From: Euperipatoides rowelli
Lineage: Eukaryota; Onychophora; Udeonychophora; Euonychophora; Peripatopsidae
Assembly: GCA_003024985.2 (NCBI GenBank)
Contig: PXIH01S0019270.1
Reading direction: 5' to 3' (one strand)
DNA: 12,626 nucleotides
Part shown: positions 1-8,740 of the stretch, piece by piece
How positions within the stretch are numbered: the first letter of the stretch is position 1
How the letters are laid out: every line of letters begins with the position of its first letter
The notes under the pieces: model-generated
Databases searched by the model: none
Seen by the model: only the letters and a program-made list of their open reading frames with translations
Told to the model about the DNA's origin: nothing
Translations under genes and position numbers: made by a program

Positions 1-1255
1 TATATTTTAGTCCCTTTGAACATAAATGTTATTAATTTAAAGCATTTTTGAGGCTAACAATGATTGTTGACTTGAGAATTGTAAAGTAAAAATGTTGGCA
101 TAATATCGTACTTGGAGTGGAAAGGGTTAATAGAGTGCCAAAAATTATACAATTTATGTTGTGAATACATTGATTTATGTTCAGTTATTTGTAATAGTTT
201 ATATGAGAATTGCGGAATGTCAATTATCCTGATGTGACTTGAGTTACAAGTTTATTGTTGTAGAATGTTTTATTATTGTACTTTGTTTTTACGAATAATT
301 AAAATGATTAAAATTAAAAAAAAAAAAAAAACATAACAACTGTTGAAAATAAGTAAATGATTTGTGATAGGTAGAGCAAATTCATTGATTATTGACACAA
401 CCCTCCAGAAAAGTATGAACTCAGTTACACATACAATTGCATTTACAAGACAGATTAAATGGATAGGAGACCAGTTCCATAAAATGTGTAAATGAACCTC
501 AAAGTGGTTTTTCAATGCCTATTTCAACTTCATTGATTTATGTGTATTTTTGTAAAAATAAATGCTTGTTTAATTAATCAAATTGTTATATTTGGTCCCA
601 AAATTCATCAAAATTTGACTTTTATTGCCAATGTGTATCAATGCTGACGGCACATCTATAATCTTGCCTGAAAAATCTTTTGTGGACTCCAGTAATTTTA
701 GTTGTGCGGTTTTCAGACCAAACAGCCGTTTCTTCACAGACCAATCAGAATTCAAAGCCTGATTTTTTTATTTGCTGTCGGTGGTTTTTATAAACATAGC
801 TCAAAACAAACACAAGTAACAGTTTTTATTTGCATTAAAAAATACAATCTCTAAGAATGTTTAAGAAATATTATTAAAAACTTTGGAAATAATAGTTAAT
901 TTGTTCTCATTATCGCATAAANTTACGGTAATAAGCTAATGTATATACATTATATAAAAGCCTCCCGGAGGGTTTTTTTTTGTTGTTGTTGTTGTTGTTT
1001 TCTTAAAATTGACTTTAATCCCAAGAATTGTCTAAAATTTTAGGGATTTTATATTGATGCTAAGAAAGTAACTTTATTCTCTGTTCTTTTTTCTTCTTCT
1101 TCAAAACTTAATATGGCAACACTTTTGTTGACTATTTTTCTAAACAATATCGTAATGAAGTTATGAATAGCATCTGGACTTTGGATTCCAGATATGCATT
1201 TCCGCCAGCCCCCAAACTATCGAGATTTTATCCTTTGGCTACATCAAATTGAGAT
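1..1255. other. AT-rich stretch with no supported gene
   Basis: No reading frame here looks like a conserved protein. Visible items are an A run near 316-331, an N at 922, a short GC hairpin at 961-971 followed by a T run, and a TTG microsatellite at about 980-999. The part from about 590 to 755 is somewhat richer in G+C and has a 61-codon minus-strand frame, but it shows no motif and I do not call it a gene. Confidence 0.6.
980..999. repeat. TTG microsatellite
   Basis: Six to seven tandem TTG units follow a T run. This is a simple repeat with no evident function. Confidence 0.9.
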
Positions 1256-1281
1256 CAGCTTAGAGATTTTTTTTTTGCTTT

Positions 1282-1316
1282 ATTCGCCAATACTCCGCCT
1301 GGCGGCTAAGGCGAAT
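1282..1316 (-). other. GC-rich hairpin near retroposon 3' end
   Basis: ATTCGCC at 1282-1288 is perfectly complementary to GGCGAAT at 1310-1316. Inside it CCGCC (1295-1299) pairs with GGCGG (1301-1305), giving a nested stem with a very tight loop. On the minus strand this lies just upstream of AATAAA and the A tail. 3'-terminal stem-loops serve as reverse-transcriptase recognition elements in some LINE and SINE families. That role here is inference. Confidence 0.65.
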
Positions 1317-1384
1317 CGTATTTTAGGAAACTATTTACATATTTACACTATTTACAGTATCTACGATTTCAATACTGACTGCCN

Positions 1385-1490
1385 GCCACTGCCCCTTGGC
1401 CCTCAACCCACTGTGCCACTGCCCCTTGCCCCTCAACTAACTGTGCCAAGGCCCCTTGGCCCTCACCCCACTGTGCCGCTAAACCTTGGC
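1385..1490. repeat. 30-bp GC-rich tandem repeat, about 3.5 copies
   Basis: Copies lie at 1385-1414, 1415-1444 and 1445-1474, with a partial copy at 1475-1490. The unit begins gccactgccccttggccctc and ends cccactgt. The copies differ at only a few positions each. It is far richer in G+C than its surroundings. In one plus-strand frame it reads as a proline-rich decapeptide repeat, but no gene supports that. It forms the 5' half of the minus-strand retroposon. Confidence 0.92.
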
Positions 1491-2096
1491 AGCTTAGAGA
1501 TTTTAATTTTTATAATCAACGTAGAAGCTTGAAAAATTTTATATGTTTCAGTTTAAATTTTCCAAATTGATTAATTAAACAAATATTTTCAGGTAAATCT
1601 AAACACAAATCAATTAAAAAAAATCATTGATTAACCACTTTAAAACTTCAGACATATATTTATATATTCTTTATTTCAGTGGAGAGGATGGGTGGGTAGA
1701 AAATAATGTCTAGTCTAATATATTTTAAGGATATTAAATTTCTTTTATTTTGTAAAAGTTTGTACATTATTTCCAGCCTGCCCCCTAATATTGTATGTAT
1801 TAAAAAAAAAATGTTTTTTTTTTTTTTTTAAAATAAACTAAATTTCATTGCAATGTACAATCAGATTTTACTTGAACTCATCCTAGATAATTCCATAGTT
1901 CGTGACATCACTTAAAATTTAACTTTTTTTTTTTTTTTATAATTTTATTCATTTAAAAGATGTATAAAAATTCTTGGCATTTACATTACCAATTTGAATT
2001 ACTTGAATATTTTAACAATATAATAATAGGCTACCATATCATTGCCAAATGATTATGTTTAAATTCATACTATAATCTTAGTGTTGACCTTATCCT

Positions 2097-2126
2097 AATA
2101 AATCTTTATTTAAAAAAAAAAAAAAA
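2097..2126 (+). other. AATAAA followed by A15: possible retroposon 3' end
   Basis: AATAAA at 2097-2102 is followed after nine bases by fifteen consecutive A residues (2112-2126). This spacing fits a polyadenylated, reverse-transcribed RNA end. I could not find a matching target duplication upstream, and A runs are common in this window, so it may be coincidence. Confidence 0.3.
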
Positions 2127-2221
2127 TGAGTTTAAAAAATTAGCATTCTCAATAAAAACAGGTTGAATTGTTCCCACATACGGTACTTCCACAATCCTAA
2201 TCACCTACCTCACATCAAAAT

Positions 2222-2358
2222 GATTATGGAAACCTCAGAAGCTTGAAATAAAAACGCTGCCAGTGAAGAATGGGATAAACGCGACCCCTCCAGGCACCAT
2301 TGAACAATTAGCCTTAATGACAAGAAAGATAAACATCCTCAAGAATCAGGTCTATTAC
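2222..2358 (+). other. Short coding-like segment, possible exon or TE relic
   Basis: Between stops at 2221 and 2359 one frame reads 45 codons including the stretch PPGTIEQLALMTRKINILKN. Its composition is noticeably less AT-rich and more protein-like than the flanks. A possible 3' splice site (cctcag, AG at 2237-2238) and a possible donor (CAG then gtctat at 2350) bracket most of it, but the polypyrimidine tract is poor. I do not recognise the protein. It could be a host exon, an old transposon fragment or chance. Confidence 0.2.
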
Positions 2359-3154
2359 TAGTGTGAGTCAGCAAGCTCTTTCCTGTGAAACCAATCAAGT
2401 ATATGTCTATTCTAATTATGACCTTGCTAAAAGAAATAAAACAATACATCTAAAAGATTATTTAATATTTTACTCTATTGGTACAAAGGAGTTTAATTCT
2501 TTAAAATGAAAAACTGATAGCACAAAGATAGAAAGATATGTCATATATCATCAGAATTTAGAAACAAAAGTGCAGTTAGCTATGTTATATTTACCTGAGT
2601 TCACACCTGCTTGTCAGTAATCTAAAATTATAAGGACTATCTATTTAAAAGTTTAAAATATCCATAATAAAAATAACTCTAATACTTTATAAAAATGTAC
2701 TCCATATTGACATGCTTGTAGCTACATATAATTTAAAAAAAAAAGGGAACATATTAATTGTAATGTACTAAACATGGCCATCCTTGGATGGGGGAAGGGT
2801 TCCCCCTCCAATTTTATTTGAAAATCTGAAAGTTGGAAATTTTTTTAATTCTGTGTTGACAGTTGAGTTAAACACATTTAAAGGAGGAAAAATTGTTAGT
2901 AAAATTTAAAAAAAAAATCTGATTACAGATTTTATACTTAGTGAAATTTTTTAAAATAATGACTTCAAAAATTTATCATTTTTAGCGCCCTTTAACTGCA
3001 AAGGGTCAATTCTCTTTTTTTTTTTTTGAGAGGATCATTTTTCCACTTTTTTCTGATATACCCCTCTTTTTGGGAGGAAATTTACTGGTCTGTCTGTCCC
3101 AAATAAACATTTTTTTAGGTAAGTGTACCCTTTAGGGGTAGGTTTTTTATTTAT

Positions 3155-4150
3155 ATGAATAATATGAGCTTAAATACCAATTTAACTGCTTGGCACAGAC
3201 CTTTATTGGTCTCTGCTGGGCCCTCCAATAACATTGATATTATGCAAAATCAAACAGTTGATAAATTAAAATTAGAAAAAAAAAAAACCTCTGTTTTACT
3301 GGTCAGCACAATTCCAGTTTTGAATGGGAAATAATATTGTAATTTTCATGGCAATTAAGGACAACACTCTATATCAACTTGATTCTTCTGTAATTATGGT
3401 TCAACTGAATAGCCTAGAGCTATTGAATTCACTACAAGCAATATATCAGTTAACACATCCAACATTTTATTATATGGAAATCTCTTCCCCACAGGATGCC
3501 ACATTATTTCAAAATAATTCACAATTGATTGATAACAAAGTCTCTTATTCTGTGAAGTGGGATACTGATAACAAGTATTTTAAAATAACCATTGATAAAC
3601 TCCTGGCTGTTGCCCTTAAAAAATGACTGCCAGAGATACTCCAACCTTGGGGTCACATAGTGTCCAACCTGCCAAGTGGATTCCCATTACCGAGCGGGAA
3701 GAATTGCGAATCCGGTCAAACACACGTCATGTTCCAGCTGAATCAACAATTGAAAATTAGTGACCTCTCCTACTTCATTAGGATCCAACAGATTAAATTT
3801 TACTTACACATTCAGGATAGGCCACACATATGTTTCCACTGCAGAAGTCTAGAACATTTAGTTTCTGATTGTCCGCTAAGGTTTTGTGCAATTTGTAGAG
3901 GTCTGAAGATGAAATCTCATCCATGTAAGCCTTCCTATCCGTCTAAGGCCCTGGCCTTTAAGCCAAATTGAAGGGAGATCCTTAAAAGTAGTCTTACAAG
4001 TGTCCCTGGTGAAAAACATCATCTGCCTCTTCAGGCTAATTGCTCTCTGATTAGCAATTAGATAATTGCTCCCTCCTCCCCACTGGAAACTCATTCTAAC
4101 AGTAAAAAAAAATAGTGAGGCCAAAAAGAAAAAAAACCTAAGAATCAGCA
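3155..4150 (+). pseudogene. LINE ORF1 (nucleic-acid-binding, gag-like), broken
   Basis: An ATG at 3155 opens a frame of about 56 codons that stops at 3335; the protein then continues in a different frame from about 3324. A TGA at 3624-3626 interrupts that frame, which resumes directly to a stop after 3968. The most telling feature is the pair of zinc knuckles at 3831-3926: C-X2-C-X4-H-X4-C (CFHCRSLEHLVSDC), then a second with the same spacing but Met in place of His (CAICRGLKMKSHPC). Basic sequence continues past the last stop to about 4150 in decayed form. Such proteins bind the LINE RNA and act as chaperones in the ribonucleoprotein. With one frameshift and at least two stops this copy is non-functional. 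Short knuckles also occur in LTR-retrotransposon Gag, but the LINE ORF2 immediately downstream makes ORF1 the better reading. Confidence 0.75.
3831..3926 (+). other. Two CCHC-type zinc knuckles in ORF1
   Basis: The first knuckle (3831-3872) keeps Cys, Cys, His and Cys with the canonical 2-4-4 spacing. The second (3885-3926) keeps the three Cys and the spacing, but the His position codes Met (ATG). The knuckles normally bind zinc and contact single-stranded nucleic acid. Confidence 0.8.
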
Positions 4151-4206
4151 TAAGCAGAATAAGGTATCAAGGAAAACTTATACCTTGACGGCAAGAAAGG
4201 ACAAAC

Positions 4207-4228
4207 ATGGGGACCCTATAGTCCCCAT
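4207..4228. other. Perfect 8-bp inverted repeat
   Basis: ATGGGGAC at 4207-4214 and GTCCCCAT at 4221-4228 are exact complements around a six-base loop (cctata). It lies between LINE ORF1 and the SINE. A second CCCCATGGG palindrome follows. No function can be assigned. Confidence 0.7.
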
Positions 4229-4325
4229 CCCCATGGGAAAAAATACTGAAGAGATATTGGTCAAACTCGAATACTGGCTGAAGTTCATAAGAAGATCAAG
4301 GAAATTAGGGTCAATACAGCTCCGG

Positions 4326-4393
4326 TGGTCCAGTGGTTAAGGCTGCTGCTGGATTGTCGAGCTGTGCATATAAGGGGATCGTGTGTTCGATCC
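4326..4393 (+). promoter_or_regulatory. Internal RNA polymerase III promoter (A and B boxes)
   Basis: The A-box-like TGGTCCAGTGG (4326-4336) and B-box-like GTTCGATCC (4385-4393) are about 48 bases apart, within the range seen for tRNA genes and SINEs. The B box sits in the loop side of a perfect GGGATCG / CGATCCC hairpin. Activity is inferred from sequence only. Confidence 0.65.
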
Positions 4394-4401
4394 CTGGGCA
4401 G

Positions 4402-4454
4402 CCCCGGAGCCGAGGGATAATGGAATTTTCTTTCATAGTCGTATGGCTCCGGGG
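4402..4454 (+). other. 10-bp inverted repeat competing with tRNA acceptor pairing
   Basis: CCCCGGAGCC (4402-4411) is the exact reverse complement of GGCTCCGGGG (4445-4454). The same CCGGAGC also pairs with GCTCCGG at 4319-4325. The RNA could therefore form either a tRNA-like acceptor stem or a downstream hairpin, but not both at once. Confidence 0.7.
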
Positions 4455-4626
4455 ATTTAAACTAATTATGAATATCTATGTTGTAGAATTTTCTGAAGAA
4501 AAAAGGAATTATGGCGGACTAAAGAGCTGAATATTGGACAGGACATCATTGTTGTATCCGGTTACAGAAGATTGTTAACCATACAAATTGTAAATGTAAA
4601 TATTGTAAATAAATATATTTAAAAAA

Positions 4627-4642
4627 ATATATATATATATTT
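4627..4642. repeat. AT dinucleotide run at SINE tail
   Basis: About eight AT units follow a short A run at the end of the SINE. Simple-repeat tails are usual at SINE 3' ends. Confidence 0.8.
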
Positions 4643-4663
4643 TGATTCATCCTCTTCAGATTA

Positions 4664-7600
4664 ATGCCTCTGATTGAATATATGTCCCTTAATGTACAGG
4701 GACTTAACATTTACTCTAAAAGAAAAAATCTCTACAACCTTGTTTCATCCACCAAATGTGATTTTTATTTTTTCCAAGAAACCAAGCTATCTAAATCAAC
4801 TAAGATAAAATGATACCCCTGTTGGGGCTCTTTTTTGATGTTCCAAGATAACCAAATCAAGTCTAGTCAGGGTTTGTTTAAACTGGGTAAGGTATAACCC
4901 ACACCTATGTTCATCCCATCTGATTTTTCTGATCCAAGGCTGTTGATAGTTAAGCTGTGCTACTCTGATGTCCATTAATTTTTAAGGGTCACCATCTACT
5001 GGACTTAATGCCTCTTTATTCCAGAAGTTATATAATATATGTGAGGATAATGACTCTTGTTTGATTGTTTGGGCCAGTGACTTCAATACTAGGAAATTTG
5101 AGACTACTAAATGGGGGAAAATGTTCATCTCGGTATTTGGGTTGAAAATTATCAATTTTGAAAAATCGGGTCAATATGTGCCAACACACTATTTCTTTTA
5201 GGGTAATCTATTATTGACTATTTTTTGATTTCTAACCAGCTTTCCCAAAGCTGGGATGCCAAGCAGCTATCTATTCCTTTTTCAGATCATACAGCTCTAT
5301 GGAAGTGGCCACTCTTATTGCCAATTGAACTATCATTTCATCAGGCCAGGTTTGAGGCACTTCATTATTCATCTTGCTTTGCCTTTCACTATTGACTTCC
5401 TAAACGAGGTATACATCATTGTGGCCAGAGTGTTGTTGGACAACAATTGGCTTTTTGCTAAGTGGATTGAGACAAAGGCTCTTTTAATGGACTTTCTTCT
5501 AACGAGGAATAAGTGGTTTGTCCTGAGACACCGGCTTGAGGTTAATTTTCTTACAAAGGTCATAGAATCAACACTTCCTAGCTCTTCTCAAGTAATACAG
5601 ACTTTTATTCTTTGGAAGAGTAGGATATCCCAGATTGAAAGTCATGAGCAAAAGCTAAGTAAATATATATACATTTGTAATATTATTTTGGAAAAAAATG
5701 AAAATGGTCCCATTTTAAATTCTCGAGTTTGTTCTAAAAACAGGAAGCATGCATTGATCTCTGCCATATTGTATCATCTTCAAATTCTGATGGGTGACCA
5801 GCTAGCCAGTTTGCTTTTGCAAACATTCCAGTCCATTTACGATGGTGGGATGCACTCGGACAGTTTTACATACACTCCATCAAACTCACATTACAGTGCA
5901 TGTAGTGAGCCAGACAATAATAATTTTTTGATTAGTGCTGAGGACATATGTCTCCATCTGGCTAAACCAACAAAAAAGCTTCTCCTGGTCCAGAAGACTT
6001 GACCCTTAAAGTCATTAAAAAATTGGACATGTATTTCTGCCAATTTTACTTGCTTTATACAACCAGTGGCTTAGTACTACGAACCCTGTGTCATTGAGGA
6101 TTACCTCCTATTTTGTGTTCTTTGGCAAAAGAAAGCATAGATACAACCCCTCTTACCCCTTGGCTTCCAGTTCTGAAGACATTAGGTCTATAAATGTGGA
6201 AGATTGTGATGCAAATGTCTTCACTTCTATACTTAGTGCAGCCATTACACCAATACTTAGCAAAATTCTTCACCCTAATCAATTCTTCTTCAAGGGCAGA
6301 AATATACATATGCCCTTATTTTTGTTGGGAGACATTTATCTAGCTCATAAGAAACAAAACAGAGCACCTGCCTATGCAGTTTTCCTGGACGTTGCCAAAG
6401 TATTTGAGAATGTGGATCTGTCTTTTTTGATCGAGCAAATTGACAAATATATTCTTGACCACAATTTGGTGAGGGGCCTTAAGAACTACATCAGTTATAA
6501 ATTGGCCTATATAAAGCATACTGGCTCTTGTTTGGGCCTTTTAATATTAGGAGAGGGATAACATTGGGTTCCCCTCTAAGCTCGACCCTGTTTGCTCTCT
6601 ATATTAACCCTTTATTTCTGGTGTTGGAGGTAAACCTTCCTGGTGTGTATGCTAGGGGCTACAGACAACCTACTGTCCTCCTGTCCTACACTGATGATTT
6701 GATTATACTTTTTGGGGATAGAGATGAAGTGGACATGACTGGAACTTGTAGCAAGTTATTGTAAAGTTGCAGGAGCAAAAACCAATAAGGAAAAGAGCAC
6801 TGTTATATACCTGACTGGCCTCAGTTGTGCTCCTGGTTTGGGATCTCAACCTACAAATTTTATTTTGGTCTTCCCTACCCTTTCTTTAGGCTTTGCAAGA
6901 TGAAAGACTCAAGAACAACTTTATGAGGATATCAAATCACTTTTGTCACCCCTTAAGTTTTCTTACCTATCAATTCTTATTAAAGTGAAGATTGCCAACT
7001 GCTTCTGCACCTCTAAGCTTATATATTATGCTTGTCACTACAAGTTCACAAAACAGTTTATTGGTAAACTTAAAACCCTATATAGTGGGTTCTTCTGAAA
7101 GGGTAACATAAAACATATTAGTAGGAGGGTCATTTTACACCTTAAGAGAGGTGACTTGGACCTAATAGACCTCAGCCTTGTTTTGGGCTTTTGAGTGCAA
7201 ATGGCTTCATATACATTGTATAATACTGTTCCAACAGTAATATCTATATTGCCTTTAAGCCAACAGATACTCCTCCCTGTCTCAACAACTTAATGTGACC
7301 AGGATTTGGGAGGCAATTTTGCCAATTTCAAGATTTCTTTGATGATTACCCAAAAATCATAGCTGATCAAAAACTAAATTATAGTAGAGTGAGGAATTGG
7401 CGATATAAGGCCAATGCTGATAATCTTCTGTCTGACTCTGGTCCAGCCTGGCTTTAACTCACTACTTCCAATTTCCTTCCCCCGAAACTTGTGGACTTTG
7501 TCATTAAACTGATGTTTAATTCTCTCCCACTGAATAATTTGCTCATAGACATATATGGGTTGCTTATTGATCCTGATTGTGTCTTCTGTGGGCGTCAGGG

Positions 7601-7940
7601 GTTTCTCAACCATTTTTTCTTATTTTGTGGATTTTTTGGTTGAGCCTTGGAATGGTTGGATAGGATAACTTTGTGTGGGGTGGGAGCAATGAACTCTCTA
7701 GGCTGTCTGATTGACGCTTATATAAATAACAAGATTATAATGTTATTTATTTATATTTATCTCTTTGCTTGTTGGAAGTTACAATGCTTTCATTTGTTTC
7801 AAGACTTAGAATTGAGCCAATAACTTACATAAAAATGGAGCTTAAACAAGTCTTCTGCTTGGACTTGAAATATCTTTGTCATGATCAAATTGACTATAAT
7901 GGTTTGGATCCACAGAAATGCATGATAAAAATATATTAAA
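4664..7940 (+). pseudogene. LINE ORF2 (endonuclease plus reverse transcriptase), broken
   Basis: The first ATG compatible with the endonuclease is at 4664. In order: endonuclease motifs SLNVQGLN (near 4685), FFQET (near 4770), SDFNT (5076-5090) and PFSDHTALW with the catalytic Ser-Asp-His (5282-5290); a linker whose best frame runs from about 5395 to 6002; SPGPED (5981-5998); RT blocks including NVFTSILSAAITPIL and HPNQ; the catalytic FLDVAKVFE (Asp at 6388-6390); the GSPLSSTLFALYINP block (about 6567-6611); YTDD (6687-6698); then thumb-like sequence and a C-terminal CCHC at 7578-7628. The protein-like track moves between frames several times (for example near 5390, 6000-6090 and 6530) and hits many stops, including a TGA at 4811. 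The second catalytic motif reads YTDD where Y/F-A-D-D is usual. The intact protein would nick DNA and reverse-transcribe the LINE RNA. This copy is dead. Confidence 0.9.
7578..7628 (+). other. C-terminal CCHC knuckle of LINE ORF2
   Basis: One frame reads C-X2-C-X7-H-X4-C (CVFCGRQGFLNHFFLFC). A cysteine-rich C-terminus of this type is characteristic of L1/Tx1-group ORF2 proteins, and it marks the end region of the element. Confidence 0.75.
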
Positions 7941-8740
7941 AATATAATTTTTTTTTTATTATTTTAAAAAATTAGAATTTCATAATAATGATTTTTTTTT
8001 AATTAAATCTATTGAATTTATATGTATAAGTCAATTAGAAGTATTAATTTTGATCAATGAAAACATAATGCATTATATTGTCTCGGGCGATGATTAACAA
8101 CTAATTTCAGAGAGAATAAGTAGTGGTTAATTTTTGCACTTATTTTTTATTTTAGAACAGCGTTTATAATGAATACATCATTTTATTATGATGTAGAATC
8201 CCTAATCTTCAAAATGAGACCCTATATAAAATAATTGAAAAAAAAAAGGATGCCAAAGCTCTGATGTTTTTAGTGAGTGTGAGTGAATTTGTTTAAACAA
8301 TTTACTTTGCCTTTTCCCCCTATATTACTCCATTCCATAGGATTTAAACAGTTTATTATTAAGGGGTTAAAGGAATGATTTTCTTGAAGGCCTAATGTGT
8401 GTACCCAATCTTCTAATGGGTGGAATTTAGCAATAAGGCAATTTGGTGGTATATACATGCATATTGTATCCTCATCTTATTGGACCCAGTTGATGTCATT
8501 ATTAAACATTCAAGTTTTGTTTTTCCTACAACAAACCCTTTTTAAGGCTCCCAAATGATTCAAAAGGGATATTATCATTTATTTAAAGTATAAAAGTTAA
8601 GTTTTAATGTTTTTTTTTTGTTGTTTTTTTTTTGTGATAAGCAATTTCACTTTTAAATAATTTCATTGAAAAAATATGTCATTTTACATCATCAATGAAC
8701 ATAACACATGCAGCTAAGATATTATCAGTAGTTGTTTTAA
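7940..8740. other. AT-rich stretch with no supported gene
   Basis: T and A runs, stops in every frame and no motif. A 62-codon minus-strand frame at 8270-8458 has somewhat varied composition but no recognisable family, and I do not call it. A TAA microsatellite of about five units sits near 8737-8752, just before the second LINE. Confidence 0.6.

Larger units (their letters stand above)
1256..1504 (-). mobile_element. Small GC-rich retroposon flanked by 15-bp target duplication
   Basis: The 15-mer cagcttagagatttt occurs at 1256-1270 and again, identically, at 1490-1504. Read on the minus strand, the segment between them ends in a GC-rich hairpin, then AATAAA (complement of 1279-1284), then GC and a run of about ten A residues abutting the duplication. 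That is the expected order for a retroposed RNA copied by target-primed reverse transcription. The 5' half consists of three and a half copies of a 30-bp GC-rich repeat, so the layout recalls VNTR-bearing composite retroposons. No tRNA-like A or B box is visible, so the element is either 5'-truncated or not tRNA-derived. Because the T run touches the duplication, its exact boundary is ambiguous by several bases. The 112-codon plus-strand frame over it (1194-1532) is explained by the repeat length being a multiple of three. Chance similarity of the flanks is unlikely but not excluded. Confidence 0.65.
1505..3150. other. AT-rich stretch, mostly unassigned
   Basis: Long T and A runs (near 1810-1829, 1924-1938 and 2112-2126), frequent stops in all frames and no conserved protein motif. 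Two items stand out and are listed separately: a poly(A)-like end at 2097-2126 and a coding-like segment at 2222-2358. A perfect 7-bp inverted repeat (GGGGGAA, loop GGG, TTCCCCC) lies at 2790-2806. The last few hundred bases may include the 5' untranslated part of the LINE that follows, but nothing marks its start. Confidence 0.55.
4319..4642 (+). mobile_element. tRNA-derived SINE nested in the LINE
   Basis: The first 93 bases resemble a tRNA gene. A 7-base 5' acceptor strand GCTCCGG (4319-4325) is perfectly complementary to CCGGAGC (4404-4410). An A-box-like sequence TGGTCCAGTGG lies at 4326-4336 and a B-box-like GTTCGATCC at 4385-4393. The D-arm resembles those of Ser/Leu or Glu tRNAs; the anticodon and T arms do not fold canonically. 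About 200 bases of unrelated body follow, then an AT-rich tail with three TGTAAAT motifs, an AATAAA and an AT dinucleotide run. This is tRNA head, body and simple tail, as in SINEs transcribed by RNA polymerase III. It lies between the LINE's ORF1 and the ORF2 start at 4664. I could not identify target duplications, so the 3' end is approximate. It codes for no protein. Confidence 0.8.
3150..7940 (+). mobile_element. Decayed L1/Tx1-like LINE with ORF1 and ORF2
   Basis: The order of recognisable parts is that of an L1/Tx1-type non-LTR retrotransposon: a nucleic-acid-binding ORF1 with zinc knuckles, then ORF2 with an apurinic-type endonuclease, a reverse transcriptase and a C-terminal CCHC knuckle. 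The intact element would nick genomic DNA and copy its own RNA into the nick. This copy cannot do so, because the reading frame changes many times and stops interrupt every domain. A SINE is inserted between the two ORFs. The 5' limit is set at the first plausible ORF1 codon (ATG at 3155), and the 3' limit where protein-like sequence ends, close to 7930. No poly(A) tail or target duplication was found at either end, so both edges are approximate. Clade assignment rests on motif style and domain order, not on a tree. Confidence 0.85.

Noticed and set aside
570-755. 61-codon minus-strand frame
   Set aside because: No recognisable motif, no neighbours supporting a gene, and length within chance range.
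740-820. CCAAT-like (gaccaatcag) and TATA-like (tttttataaac) sequences at promoter-like spacing
   Set aside because: Both are short and expected by chance in AT-rich DNA; no gene follows downstream.
956-981. Hairpin plus T run resembling a bacterial intrinsic terminator
   Set aside because: The stem is only 4-5 bp with a tiny loop, T runs are everywhere here, and the window is clearly eukaryotic.
1194-1532. 112-codon proline-rich protein
   Set aside because: The frame is open because the tandem unit is 30 bp, it includes an N, and it spans both flanks of a retroposon insertion.
4319-4411. A functional tRNA gene
   Set aside because: The acceptor strands pair, but the anticodon and T arms do not fold canonically, and the sequence continues into a SINE-like body and tail.
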